From Ypsolopha sequella (taxonomy: Eukaryota; Arthropoda; Insecta; Lepidoptera; Ypsolophidae): a stretch of 64,000 bases of DNA. Location of the stretch: the NCBI GenBank assembly GCA_934047225.1, contig OW203993.1:27480069-27544068 (forward strand). The letters run 5' to 3'. A model generated the notes under the pieces. It was not told where the DNA came from. It was given only the letters and a program-made list of their open reading frames with translations, and made no database searches. How positions within the stretch are numbered: position 1 is the stretch's first letter; every line of letters starts with the position of its first letter. Position numbers and translations under genes: made by a program. Positions 52,062 through 63,656 of the stretch are shown one piece after another.

Positions 52062-52200
52062 TATGTAGTGCCGTACAGGAGTATAAGTAAGACGGACACT
52101 AACTGTACGTAGCAGCGTACAGTAAGAATGTAACCGCATACATACTGCACGTAGTTTAACACAGGAACTTATAATGCACCCGCATACGTACTGGAATATG
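52062..52200. repeat. Resumed 132-bp satellite unit right of the Harbinger element
   Basis: GTAGTGCCGTACAGGAGTAT...GTAACCGCATACATACTGCA...CACCCGCATACGTACTGG is one unit of the 40329-42555 array, diverged to a similar extent as the last unit before the insertion. Confidence 0.85.
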
Positions 52201-52441
52201 AGGCTTACTACGTATTTCATGTTGTTACACCATTGAGAATGATGCACAGTCTTTATACTGGTGTTCCTGTATTATCATTATGAAGCATGGTGTTGCTTAT
52301 AACTGGTTCAGTACGCAGCTTCATTAATAAGTAAGTGACAACTAAATTATTGATGCGACACTCGTAAGCAGTATCTCGTTGCAAGCTACGTGGTACGTAA
52401 GCTGCGACGGGCTACGTATACGTAGCTTTTTTTTCTGAGTG
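52201..52441. repeat. Right terminal zone of the putative outer CACTA-like element
   Basis: Contains GCTACGTGGTACGTAAGCTG, GGCTACGTATACGTAGC and the terminal TTTTTTTTCTGAGTG. TACGTA density rises toward the end. Confidence 0.5.
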
Positions 52442-52485
52442 CATATGGATAAGAATCAGGGATCAGGAAGACTGAGAAAATAAAA

Positions 52486-52945
52486 ACTTGTGTTTTTGTA
52501 ATCATTCTTTAATTTTATACAAGAATGTCCCCGATAAAATTATTCCGTACAAATGGGGTGAATAACTTCATTCCTCCTCTTCATCATGTTCATGGCAAAA
52601 CTGGTCTTTTCTCAGTAACTAAATAGCATCTTATGAAAAGTCGTCCTCCTGAGCAGGTATTAACCATGGCGGCAGGTAATCATATGCAGCTGTTGAGCCA
52701 TTAATCTTCTTTACGAAGAAATCGAGCTTCTAGTCTATTGCTTGAGAGCCATTTGCACTTGTAATTGACCTTGAGGATGCTTAATTTATTAAGCAATGCA
52801 CTTTGTTGCACATTAGGACATTTTGTAATCGGAATAACATGAGCATCCAGATACTTGAATTTGCGATCCAGCAACCTTTCCGAACATCCACTCATGACAT
52901 CATGAAGTTATCTCCGAGTTATATGTTCATCTGGAGGGTCAGCAC
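52486..52945 (-). pseudogene. Unidentified transposon-like protein fragment
   Basis: After a possible acceptor (TTTCAG near 52947) the minus strand reads GADPPDEHITRR, then a stop, then in the same frame LHDVMSGCSERLLDRKFKYL and on to RLEARFLRKED and a stop at 52701. The region 52442-52700 looks like 3' UTR. I do not recognise the family. The fragment starts only about 45 bases outside the putative outer element's end. Confidence 0.35.
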
Positions 52946-53195
52946 CTGAAATGGAAAATCAATAATTATGACTTGATAAATATGAATTTTTATGAAGAGA
53001 GCCAAATATGTTATTAAAAAAAATGTGTGAAGTCGGGCAAGACTTTTCAATTAAAAATCCGAGAAGAAGGTTTGGGCTTTAATACGATATTAAATTTAGT
53101 GCCTAGAAATGCCCAGAACATAATTAAAAAGGTAATTAAAGAAAAAAAAACCAAGGAAATATTATGTTTCTTGTTTATATTAATTAAATTTATAT

Positions 53196-54545
53196 TTAAA
53201 TTAATGTGTTTATATAAACTATGTTTATATTAATGTCCCCTGCAATCATTACTTGAGACTTGTTTTTGGAGACCTCGAGTTGTTGCTGTAAGTCCTTAAG
53301 AAAAGAGGTTGTATTCTTGAAAGATGGGGAGCGATATATACCAAGAATTGCCACTATATTTGGGATGTCGATCATCAAACAATCTGCTTCCATAAAGTAT
53401 GGTTCTGTGACAGAGGCGTTCCAAGTGTCTTTTATGTAGACAACAACTCCGCTGTTTTTATTTATAAGTTTGGCAGTAAAATATTCCTTGTAGCCCGGAA
53501 TCTTTGGAATAATATATGAGTCTTTAAGTTGACACTCTGTTAAAATAATGACGTCGTAGATAATTCTCATTCTCTTTAGAGTAACAGAAAAGCCATCAAA
53601 ATTTTTGTAAATGCCCCTAATATTATAACTTATAATTTTGAAGTTATAACCAGATGTTAATATTGTCTCTCAGATTTCTGCATTGTTAATAGCGTGGCAA
53701 ATTATATTAATCGAGTCTAATTCGGCGTTAATTTCATCAAAGAGGGCGCCGGTGGTATTGACAAAAAGCTTTCAATTGTATCCGAGGTTTATAATTATTT
53801 GCCACCCGCAAGCGTTTTTTGCGAGATCGCTTGTTCAAGAGACAATATTTTAAAGAGAACGTGTAGATTTTTCCCAGAAACTTCAGGACATTTTTATTAA
53901 AGCGTGAGCGTTTACCAGAAAAAGTAATATAAACAATAATACCAACAAAGTTCATCAAACTTGATTTAACATAAAAGTCAATACACATAATAATATACAT
54001 AATAAGGAGTTTTATAATGAACAAATAGATAAATGGGGGAATAAATATTATTATATAGTAATATGGTTTTAGCACACAAGTTGCAAATATGAAAACAAAG
54101 ACAGCTAAAAGCAAATTTTTGAATTATCATGGCATACAAAAAGAAGAAGAAGCAACAAATGAATTTAAATTTAAAAGGTATTTTGTTCCTCAAGAACAGA
54201 CTATGCAGTAACGGCGGGCCCAGAATCTGAAATTGGTTGAAAAAGTCCTCCAGGCAACGTATGGTGTGTGCTGGTTTCCCCTCACACTGTCGTACGTATA
54301 TTGTTCTCTGGTTGCACCAGCAGTGTGCGAATCCTCGCTGTTTCGATTGTATTCTCGTGTCACGAAATAACAGTCTGTTTGTCTTAGTCAAACGCTCATT
54401 GAAGAATACCTTGAGTTTTGGGCCAGGCACGTCGATGTCCTTACTCGTTATATTTCTGCGGGATTTGGCTGCTTCGAGTAGCTGTTCTCGTTTCGCTCGG
54501 CGCAGTAATCGTACCACAACTGGACGCGGAAGTCTGCCATATAAA
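53196..54545 (-). pseudogene. LINE fragment: ORF1 C-terminus and ORF2 endonuclease
   Basis: Reading down the minus strand from 54545, YGRLPRPVVVRLLRRAKREQ and KVFFNERLTKTNRLLFRDTR form the ORF1 C-terminal domain seen in CR1/Jockey-type LINEs (similar to baculovirus FP-protein C-termini in domain naming only). After a spacer, ISYNIRGIYKNFDGF, IILTECQL, GVVVYIKDTW and MIAGDININ give an apurinic-type endonuclease up to 53196. RT is missing. Stops separate the parts. This copy lacks both ends. Confidence 0.7.
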
Positions 54546-54873
54546 AAGACTAGTAATTTGAAGACAATTAAAGTAACGAATTTATCGTTACTTTATTTTT
54601 TTTTGATTTTATGTATACCTACATGAATTACTGAGTTAAAATTAGATAGGAAGTATAAGATTTCAGTTTATTCAAATTATAATCCAACTACAAATGTTCG
54701 GAGGTATTTAAACAAAGTAAAAATAAAAAATATTTTTTTATAGTTTTATTAAATAAAAGTTGAACAAAGTAATGTTAAGTAAGTTATGTTTTAAAACTTA
54801 TATTAAGCAGCTTTTTAGCAAAAATATTTCAATTTAAATTTGTACTTAGGTATACGGCAATGAATCATAAAAG
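54546..54873. other. AT-rich non-coding stretch
   Basis: Nothing recognised. Confidence 0.35.
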
Positions 54874-55165
54874 TTATGACAATCTTTTGGCAGAACTGAT
54901 TTCAATTTGTTGTAGATGGTTAAATTTAGAAGCTTTGATTGGGACCCTATGGAAATGAAGTTGCAAATAATTCACCTCGCCAAGTAATTTTTGTCTCTGT
55001 GGAAGGTCCATCCATTCACCATCAAAGTTTAATTTGACCTTTATTCTCAAATTGGGTTCATAGGCAATTGCTCGAATATCGACAACTTGCGGATCACCTA
55101 CTACCTCCCGGGGATAGGATCCGTGGAAGGTCCTGGCTGTGGCTACGGGACCTGAGATATCTCCT
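54874..55165 (-). pseudogene. Protein fragment of unknown transposon family
   Basis: A minus-strand frame of about 95 codons (GPVATARTFHGSYPREVVGD, IRAIAYEPNLRIKVKLNFDG, EWMDLPQRQKLLGEV) ends at TAA 54874-54876. An AG lies just upstream of its start, so it may be a last exon. The pattern is coherent, but I cannot name the family. Confidence 0.35.
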
Positions 55166-56054
55166 TAGTGAACACATTCCGTGACACTACGTTTAGTAGC
55201 GGGATCTGTCTACTATTTCTCGGTCGGCGGTCCTGAGGTGATGGAGTTGGCAAGGGGGGGAATCCTCCCTTTCCATCTCGAGAAAATAGTTTGTGTCACT
55301 TTATTGTCAATAGCAATCTACATAATGTTGTTCACTCACTAGTGCCCGCATTCGGCCTGCTTTGCTATCAAAGCAGTGGGAAGCGGGCGAGGGAAAACAC
55401 ACCTTTTAGCACGGTGCACTACGCTACACAGGTGGTACACTAATAGGGTGCTCCCAAAGGAGCAAGTTGTTTGTACAATTTGTACGTCACACAAACCCTC
55501 AGCACTAACATAAATTCAAATTAAAATGGTTTATTTTAATTATAAATATAATTATTTTAATTGTATTTATATTTGCAAAGTAGGTGAATGAATTAATGAG
55601 TACACACTTTATTGTACACGGTCAAATAAAAAAATTGAGTACAGAGCTTTGAACACACAATGTTGTACCAGGGCGGACTTATCACTTAAAGCGATTTCTT
55701 CCAGCCAACCTTTGGGTGGTGAAGAAAGTATTATTTTACGTAATGTGGAGGGGGATACCAATTTACAAAATACATAAATAAAAGAAGAATCAAAACCAAT
55801 AAAGTGAATATACATAATGCCTAATATATAATATACTCCCATCCAACAAAACTTACACAATATATTTTATGTTTGATATATATACATACATATCGTATAC
55901 GGGTATCGCCGTAAAAATATGTACTTTAACATTCGTGAACCAGTAACACACGTTGGCCATAAGTAACATTCAAGATAACGTAACAATCGTGAGTTTAATT
56001 AAGGTCTGTTTAAAATGAAAGTCAAAATGGTGCCCTTATGTTTTTTAATTATAG
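55166..56054. other. No gene recognised
   Basis: Contains a small palindrome (GCTTTGCTATCAAAGC, about 55359) and AT-rich DNA. A minus-strand open frame at 55609-55860 shows no motif I can assign. Confidence 0.35.
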
Positions 56055-57352
56055 TTAGTAAATCTTAAATTTATTGAAATCTTCGTCAAATTGTAGTACT
56101 CCGCGACGATTTTGAATTGGATTATTCAAAACTTTGGTAACATCGAAAGTACACATGTCTGCTATGTCTTCAGCTTGTGGCCAATAGAATAAACCACCAC
56201 ATTTCTTACGCATGAACTTAACTTTTATATTGATGCCGTCAACTGCAAGGATTTGCCCGACGTAATATTTCGTTGACTTATTATTAATCTGAAACCTAAC
56301 TAATACATATATGCCTTCAGCAATAAGCCGATCTTCTAAAACTTTTATTCCTGAAGGACCTGGAATATTCGGAGTTATATTTTCTTGATGCTGTATATAA
56401 TCGATATTAAGTGCTTTGTTTCTCGAGTAGGATGGTATTTTTTTTGATAAAATTCCTGTATTTTCATCCAAAATGAAAGGTTGAGAATCTTTCGAATCCG
56501 TTGTAGAAATTGAATCAGAGTTATCAGATAAGAAGCCATCGATATCATCATCTGTTTCCATGTAGTCTATTACTACTTCGTCACTGTCCGAACTTTCAGA
56601 CATGTTATCTGTTTTACTTACTTTTTTCACTTTTGTTGGAATTTGTACTTTTACTAAATTTGATTGTTTTTTTCTCTTTAAGTTTCCGCGTACAGCTTCA
56701 GCCTCAACCAGGTTATTGGGTGTTTTTTCCGTAAAGTCCCTGAAGATCTTTGGATTTTTCTTAACTGAAGAGTCAGTTTCTGCAAAGTTTGGCAATGGCA
56801 GTAGCAAATGAGTTTTTAAATCAAGACATTCACAATTAACAGGTTTGGTACAAAAACAACTCAAGCACCTATATCCAATAACCTTTTTTTGTCGCTGTAT
56901 TGGTCACTTGATGTACATTAATAGTCAGTGGTATGGGCTTTAATTCAGCTGGTAATTCATTTTTACCGATCTCGTCTTCAGAAATGTAATGTATCATTAC
57001 AGATGTGTCAGATTCCTGCAGCGCGTTAAAAGCAACTAATGCGTTAGGTATATCCATTCCATGTGACACATAGTTGTCGAGTTTTCTCTTTATTGCGGCA
57101 CCCACGCCATCAGCTGCACCCTTTCCGTGGGAAGTTTCCGAAAAATTCCACGTAGAATGAGGAAAACCTAGTTCTTTCATTGTTTTCGTAAATAAATAGA
57201 AATTTTTCTTTTGTTTATATTGCGTACTCGGGCCGTCGGAAAAGAAGTGTATCGTGGTCACATTAGGGTACTCGTTTCTTATATAGTCCAGTATTGGACC
57301 CAGGTGTGCCCATATAGCCTCGGGTCCGTGTTCATTACTAGGTGACAGTGTC
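56055..57352 (-). pseudogene. Unclassified transposon protein (RNase-H-like), 5' truncated, one frameshift
   Basis: The minus strand opens near 57352 with SFATLSPSNEHGPEAIWAHL and IHFFSDGPSTQYKQKKNF, then TWNFSETSHGKGAADGVGAA, a pattern that recurs in many insect and cnidarian repeat proteins and probably belongs to a DDE/RNase-H core (Asp in SDGPS). The frame ends at 56869, but the neighbouring frame continues (VIGYRCLSCFCTKPVNCECL), so a one-base change in the seven-A run at 56885-56891 shifted it. The C-terminal part has an acidic linker and a module ending CGGLFYWPQAEDIADM, to a stop at 56055. Confidence 0.55.
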
Positions 57353-57885
57353 GCAAATGATTTTGGGTTTTATAATACTTTAGTTTTCTTATTTTGAGTG
57401 CTTTAAGTAGTTGTGATTTCATGAATTCAACCACTGATAAAATATTTTTTTTCTACTAGAAAACTATCGTTTAGCGTAGTCAAATTTAAAACACGTAGAA
57501 TAGAACTATTAATAAGTGAAATAACAAAAAAGGGTATTTAAAAAATTATTTTAAGAACATTTATCGAATCGAAACTTATCGAGAGTTTAAAACACAAAAC
57601 GCGTTGATATTTCCTTCAGTTTCGCTGGGACATCGCAGCGTTCAGACGTGTGTTGTGTAGCTCGACGTCATTTTACTTCCCGCTCGCACGGTTGCTCCCT
57701 TTCCCTCGCGTAGATTCTTATGGAGAGGCGAACTGTATCATGAAAGTTGCTCTACTTGAATATTGCACTTATCATTTAATAAGTAAACAACTATAAATAA
57801 AATATTTTTTGAATAATATAAAGTCTAATCTACGTCTATCCGTATTTCACAGCATCATAACTTTAGCACCGTAAAGATAAAGACA
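57353..57885. other. Non-coding, AT-rich with a short GC-richer block
   Basis: 57600-57730 is more GC-rich. It may be a promoter remnant. Nothing else is recognised. Confidence 0.3.
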
Positions 57886-58545
57886 TGAAATTTGGCACAA
57901 AAATAGCATTAATTTGCCTACATTGTAAAAAAAATATGAAAAATTTTAAATTGTTTAAAATATTCTCAAAACAAAAGTGAGAAAAATAAAAAATATCCTA
58001 AAAATACAATATGGGTATCAAACTGTAGACACTAAAAAGGTGATTGTAAAAATATATACTTTTACTATATTTACTGGCACTGGTTTTGTGAAATCTTTAA
58101 AAAAACTACAATAATGTGTATGTCCAAAACTGGTAGACAGAAAAATATGAAAAAAAATGTCCATTATAGATCATAACTGACCAATAACAGGGAAAAAAAA
58201 AGTAAAATAAATTAAAAAAAATATTTATAAAAATACAATATGGGTATCACATTGTAGGTATTAAAAAGCTTATTGTAATAATATATAGTTTGGCTATATT
58301 TAATTGCATCTATTTCGAGAAATCCTTGAAAATCTATAAAAAAATGTATGTCCCCCCTCTTATCTCAGAAACTGGTGGACCGAAAAATATGAAAAAAATC
58401 ATGGTAATATGCGTTTACGTAAGAATTACAGAAAAAATAAAGCGGTAGAGAAATTCACGAAAAAAAATAATATAACTAAATTTATAATCCACAATACGGA
58501 ACCCTAGGTTCTGACTAGAGTCTGACTCGCACTTGGCCGATTTTT
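57886..58545 (-). mobile_element. Dispersed lepidopteran repeat, second copy (inverted relative to 28146-29360)
   Basis: Two similar 230-bp blocks (TACAATATGGGTATCA...GAAAAATATGAAAAAAA) are followed by GCGGTAGAGAAATTCACG and ACGGAACCCTAGG...CTCGCACTTGGCCG. The order mirrors the copy at 28146-29360, without the SINE. Confidence 0.65.
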
Positions 58546-59858
58546 TTTTCAAGATGTTTGCGGTAGGCCGTTTTTTTGGGCGGTTTTAATTTAGTTTTCG
58601 GAGCTTTTATTACTACCCTTAATTTTTACCATAAGTATCCGGTTATCCAGATAATACATTATCCGTTATCCGGATAGTAAAAATCTGCGAATAATTGCAT
58701 GCCCTAAATCGCTTAGATTAATTTATGTTAATGTTTGTTAATTCGAAAACCCGTAAAGCCGTATTTTAGAAGTTGTGGTCTAAAAACCCACGGGGATGGC
58801 GTGACACAAATTTTATACCAGCACCGCTGTCACCACTTTTTGGAATAACTAAAGCCGAAGCTACATCCTTATTATTACTTTAGACAATAATGCATCAAAA
58901 CAAAAGAACGTACGCAGCTGCGGTTCTTATCATTAGAACATCACATTTCTAAAACTAAATTTTTTACCTTTTTTATTGCACCTTAGTCATAATCATGGAC
59001 ACACAAACTGACAGACACTTAATTACCGTAAGAGTTTCTATTTTTGATATTATATTACTTAAAGAACTGATTGTAATATGTGTGTGAGTATTAGGAATAC
59101 ATAATTTTAAATGTTTTCATTGTTACGATTTGATTATTAATTTTCTACATTTCCAAATTTTATAAAGGTATTTTTTGTGTCAGGCATTAGTTAAATTAAA
59201 ATCTTGATGAATAAAGAAATTTTCGGGCACAACTACACGCTTTTTAGGGCATGCAGGTTTCCTTAGCGATAGGGCTCATCACGTTGAGACGTAATAATCG
59301 TCAGAGAAACGCGGGTGTACTTATAGGTACACGTATGGGTGGACTTATGACTTGCATCTCACAGTTCACACTCGGAACACCTCTTGACACCCTTTCGGTA
59401 AAAATCTGCAAATAATTGCATGACCTATAAAATGTATTGTGTCTAAATACTAATCACTCTTACTGCTACCAATAAGCCATCTATTCCAGGTAGATTTACT
59501 TTTGTTTATTTTGCTTTTGCAAATTAATTTTGTTTGTTCTGATAAACAAACCAAACTTTGTAAATTACCGTTACTTGAATAATTAAAAATCTTCACATGT
59601 CGAATTTTAAGTAATCGTACACTCATTTAACGAAGTAGAGCAACATTCAGGTGCGGTCTCTAACATCTTAATGCAGCGGGGGGAGCGCCACCTCTAAAGC
59701 CTCAGGTAAGATGAAAGCGAAATGTTGCAAAGAGAGTCTGGGGCCTTAAGGCGTCTTACTTTCACTGCGTTTAGATGAGCACTGATTCCAAACATGTGAG
59801 CGTCACCCATATAAAGGTGGAAACATTTTAGTGCTGTCATAGTACGGTAAGGGCTTAT
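58546..59858. other. AT-rich non-coding stretch
   Basis: GGGCATGCAGGTTTCCTTAG near 59248 resembles a fragment of a common moth repeat. No genes recognised. Confidence 0.35.
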
Positions 59859-61267
59859 CTAAAGCTTTTGAAGATCTTTGGATCTAATATAAATTTTATA
59901 TCCCTGCTGGCTTTGTGTAAAGTTAAAACTTTTTACTAAAAGGATTAATAAATACATCCTGCGGTCTACGTTGAAGAACAACTCTGTAGGTTGTTTTAAG
60001 GAACTTCTAATGGCTAAAATGTAATCTTCGAAATTAACGCCAATCCAGTCTAAAAACTCTCCAAACGAGTGAATTTCCTCAGGAATATTTTGCTTTTTTT
60101 CTTGGATAGCCTTTGCCATTGGTTTTTCTTTTTTTTTTTTACGCTCCGTCGTCTTTTGAAAGTACTACAAGTACTTTACTTTGATTCATGGGGTAAAATG
60201 GTATCCCAAAGCGACATAATCGATCTGAATTAGGCCTTCAAGTACGTGTGTGTTTGTCTAAGTTCATCAGATATATCATTGGCATCACACGAAATAATAC
60301 AGTCTTGAAATTTCTTGAGCAGATGTTGTATCACCGGGTACGAAAGTGGGAGCTCCGTCTAATCATAATATCATGTGAGCATGAGGCGATCCCCTATGCG
60401 GAAATTCTATACGATAAAAATAATGGGTGATCTTATAATGTAAAAAAGCACCAGCTGGAGATGACCAAGTTTTTTGAATTTCTTTTAGCTTTGTTTCAAA
60501 ATATGTAGCGCAAATGAAGGGATCGGATTGTATCGATCGAGCTTCTGTTTCGTATGGCAAATATTCTGCTTCGCATTCAGTAATTTTATTTTTATCTATT
60601 ACTTCACTAAGCAATATTAATAATGGAATCCATTGCATTTCAGCAGCTGATAAAGTTAAGAACAAAGACGGAACACCAAATTGTCTTACCATTGCCAATA
60701 GCTTTTTCTTTTCGCTTTCCCAGTGAGCAGGAGAATTTCTGATTCCGCCAAGGACACGATATCCGACGTCATGTTGAACCAAATTGTTTACAATACTATT
60801 TTGAAGCACATTACACGCGAGCACAGGAGCACCTTTGAGAGTTTTTTTACGCAAACAGGTTGTAGTTGTATTTTTAACGGCAATAGTTGTTGTTTTTTCA
60901 GTGCAGTGAAAAGGTGGTCAGGTCTAACAGCACGCCTGTTTTTTTTGGAGATTTCTGATCACGTGATCTCAGAATGACCTAAGTTGACATGAAATTGCCG
61001 CTCAACACCGCAGTGAACTTTTATGAATGCAAGCTCTTCGAGATGTTGATCGAACAGCAAGGACATTGGCCTTTCGCCCTCTCCTGGAGCCATTACTATT
61101 GTTACATCTCGATTACCATCTAACAGAGTTTCTGGGCCACCAGGATCAAGAATCTTATCATCACTGCACTGCTCTTGATCGGGTAATTCACATGTACATA
61201 ATCTAAACAACATGAAAATTTCGAAATAATAACAGTACCTAACTTTTGATCTTAAATTTAAAAACAT
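59859..61267 (-). pseudogene. Helitron Rep/helicase N-terminal fragment, copy 1
   Basis: Reading down from 61267: MAPGEGERPMSLLFDQHLEE and LAFIKVHCG are the start of the Helitron_like_N region. A TGA at 60959-60961 follows, then in the same frame KKNRRAVRPDHLFTALKK. A shift in an A6 run leads into KTLKGAPVLACNVLQNS, QFGVPSLFLTLSAAEMQW and HYFYRIEFPHRGSPHAHMIL, the HUH endonuclease motif. A last piece (59859-60119: EFLDWIGVNFEDYILAIRSS) continues the domain with further shifts. The helicase half is absent. It is dead. Confidence 0.8.
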
Positions 61268-61612
61268 AACGAAGTAAATTACTGCTTTTTACCTTAATTT
61301 ATATGCAATCACAATATTAATGGCAAAAATGTAAGAAAAGACTGACTTTATTTCACGAAAGTACATACGTAACTTGTATCTAATGATTACAATTTCCTTT
61401 TAATTACTTCGGTAAAAAATTAGTATCGTTCGGTAGGCGGAGGGGGGGGGGGTGGCCCTCTACCCCCTGGTACCCCCCCCCCTATTTAAAGGTAATGCAT
61501 CGTTTTTTTATATTTAATTTTTTACTTTGGTTAATCCTCGTTCCCGTGAATTAATTAGAAATAGGTATGTAGAAATGAGACACTAGGTTTTCTATACTCT
61601 GTTATAATGACA
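59984..61612. repeat. Duplicated segment, copy 1
   Basis: From AACAACTCTGTAGGTTG to TATAATGACA this segment is repeated at 62369-64000 with only about five or six visible differences, including lengths of G and A runs. Period 2388-2389 bp. Confidence 0.93.
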
Positions 61613-62368
61613 GGTGCTGATAATAATAACATTTGAATATGTCACAAGTGTCTTCTAGTAAAGTCAAGGAGAAAGTGACCGCCGCTCGGACCATCCGTCA
61701 TGGAAGCGCGGCGCCCCCCCGCCGCGCCGCCTGTCCCTGTCGCTGAGGTCATTGACTGGTCGGTGCCGCAACAGTCTCCCGGCCGTAGAAGTTTTCAACA
61801 TCCTCAAGTGAGCATACATTATTGAAGGCTCTCAGGATGGTTCCTTTTCTTGTTTTTACTTCTGCCACTCTGCCGACCCCATCTCGGCCGGGGTACAATT
61901 TTATTATTCTGCCAAGAAGCCACAGCAACCAGAGCTCGGAAGGGTTGGACGATACCACAAACGCTAGGGCTCCCATAAACCTTAGTACGTGTTTCTTATA
62001 GTTTTTGTATACGAGAGCAACTACGACGTTGTCCTTTATCATACCTTGCCATCATACAAAGGTAGCAAGCTGTACGTAAGCGAACAAATCTACTCTGTTC
62101 AATAATTCAACTAGAAATAAACTATAAGCTATTTTATTGATGCCTATGTTCTTTTTAATGAATTTTTGCTTTCTTTTTTGTGTTTTTATTTGTTTGTTGT
62201 GAAAATAAAAACTATTTTCTTTCTTTCTTTTAGTTTATTTTGATATTTACCTGTGCCGTACGCCGTTGCCACATCTTTTTGCGTTGACGAACCCGCTGTG
62301 GCCGAGGCGGGATGTTATCGGGTATTTCAATATGCTCCTCCTCCGCACCCGCTGCCTGTAGACAAACA
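61613..62368. other. Spacer between the two Helitron copies
   Basis: Contains a GC-rich block (61690-61770), the Bel/Pao-like fragment, an AT-rich part ending in CTTTC repeats near 62220, and GCTGTGGCCGAGGCGGGAT just before the duplication resumes. Different sequence flanks copy 1 on its left. Confidence 0.5.
61749..62042 (-). pseudogene. Bel/Pao-type integrase C-terminal domain fragment
   Basis: The minus-strand frame has LWLLWLLGRIIKLYPGRDGV and GRVAEVKTRKGTILRAFNNV, the strand-rich C-terminal domain of Bel/Pao integrases (compare the remnant at 49322-50164). No catalytic domain or LTR could be attached. Confidence 0.6.
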
Positions 62369-63656
62369 ACTCTGTAGGTTGTTTTAAGGAACTTCTAATG
62401 GCTAAAATGTAATCTTCGAAATTAACGCCAATCCAGTCTAAAAACTCTCCAAACGAGTGAATTTCCTCAGGAATATTTTGCTTTTTTTCTTGGATAGCCT
62501 TTGCCATTGGTTTTTCTTTTTTTTTTTTACGCTCCGTCGTCTTTTGAAAGTACTACAAGTACTTTACTTTGATTCATGGGGTAAAAATGGTATCCCAAAG
62601 CGACATAATCGATCTGAATTAGGCCTTCAAGTACGTGTGTGTTTGTCTAAGTTCATCAGATATATCATTGGCATCACACGAAATAATACAGTCTTGAAAT
62701 TTCTTGAGCAGATGTTGTATCACCGGGTACGAAAGTGGGAGCTCCGTCTAATCATAATATCATGTGAGCATGAGGCGATCCCCTATGCGGAAATTCTATA
62801 CGATAAAAATAATGGGTGATCTTATAATGTAAAAAAGCACCAGCTGGAGATGACCAAGTTTTTTGAATTTCTTTTAGCTTTGTTTCAAAATATGTAGCGC
62901 AAATGAAGGGATCGGATTGTATCGATCGAGCTTCTGTTTCGTATGGCAAATATTCTGCTTCGCATTCAGTAATTTTATTTTTATCTATTACTTCACTAAG
63001 CAATATTAATAATGGAATCCATTGCATTTCAGCAGCTGATAAAGTTAAGAACAAAGACGGAACACCAAATTGTCTTACCATTGCCAATAGCTTTTTCTTT
63101 TCGCTTTCCCAGTGAGCAGGAGAATTTCTGATTCCGCCAAGGACACGATATCCGACGTCATGTTGAACCAAATTGTTTACAATACTATTTTGAAGCACAT
63201 TACACGCGAGCACAGGAGCACCTTTGAGAGTTTTTTTACGCAAACAGGTTGTAGTTGTATTTTTAACGGCAATAGTTGTTGTTTTTTCAGTGCAGTGAAA
63301 AGGTGGTCAGGTCTAACAGCACGCCTGTTTTTTTTGGAGATTTCTGATCACGTGATCTCAGAATGACCTAAGTTGACATGAAATTGCCGCTCAACACCGC
63401 AGTGAACTTTTATGAATGCAAGCTCTTCGAGATGTTGATCGAACAGCAAGGACATTGGCCTTTCGCCCTCTCCTGGAGCCATTACTATTGTTACATCTCG
63501 ATTACCATCTAACAGAGTTTCTGGGCCACCAGGATCAAGAATCTTATCATCACTGCACTGCTCTTGATCGGGTAATTCACATGTACATAATCTAAACAAC
63601 ATGAAAATTTCGAAATAATAACAGTACCTAACTTTTGATCTTAAATTTAAAAACAT
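62369..63656 (-). pseudogene. Helitron Rep/helicase N-terminal fragment, copy 2
   Basis: The same protein pieces as copy 1 with the same TGA (63348-63350) and the same frameshift in the A6 run, so the duplication occurred after the gene was already dead. The C-terminal side diverges from copy 1 at 62368, where the frame runs into unrelated DNA. Confidence 0.8.

Larger units (their letters stand above)
14920..52441. mobile_element. Putative giant CACTA/EnSpm-like element hosting the nest
   Basis: The left end starts CACTGAGAGAAAAAAG followed by ATACGTA. The right end, read on the minus strand, starts CACTCAGAAAAAAAAG followed by CTACGTA, about 20 of 23 positions matching. Both ends are flanked by a CA dinucleotide outside. 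DNA just inside both ends and the satellite arrays at 33898-35480 and 40329-42555/52062-52200 share TACGTA and GTACGTA motifs, as expected for subterminal repeats. A degraded transposase C-terminus (35997-36290) lies inside. The span includes later insertions. The unit is inferred: the 3-bp TSD typical of CACTA is not seen and a gap lies near the left end. Confidence 0.4.

Noticed and set aside
54237..54626. 129-codon plus-strand frame
   Set aside because: Antisense to the LINE ORF1 C-terminal domain, which has clear family motifs.
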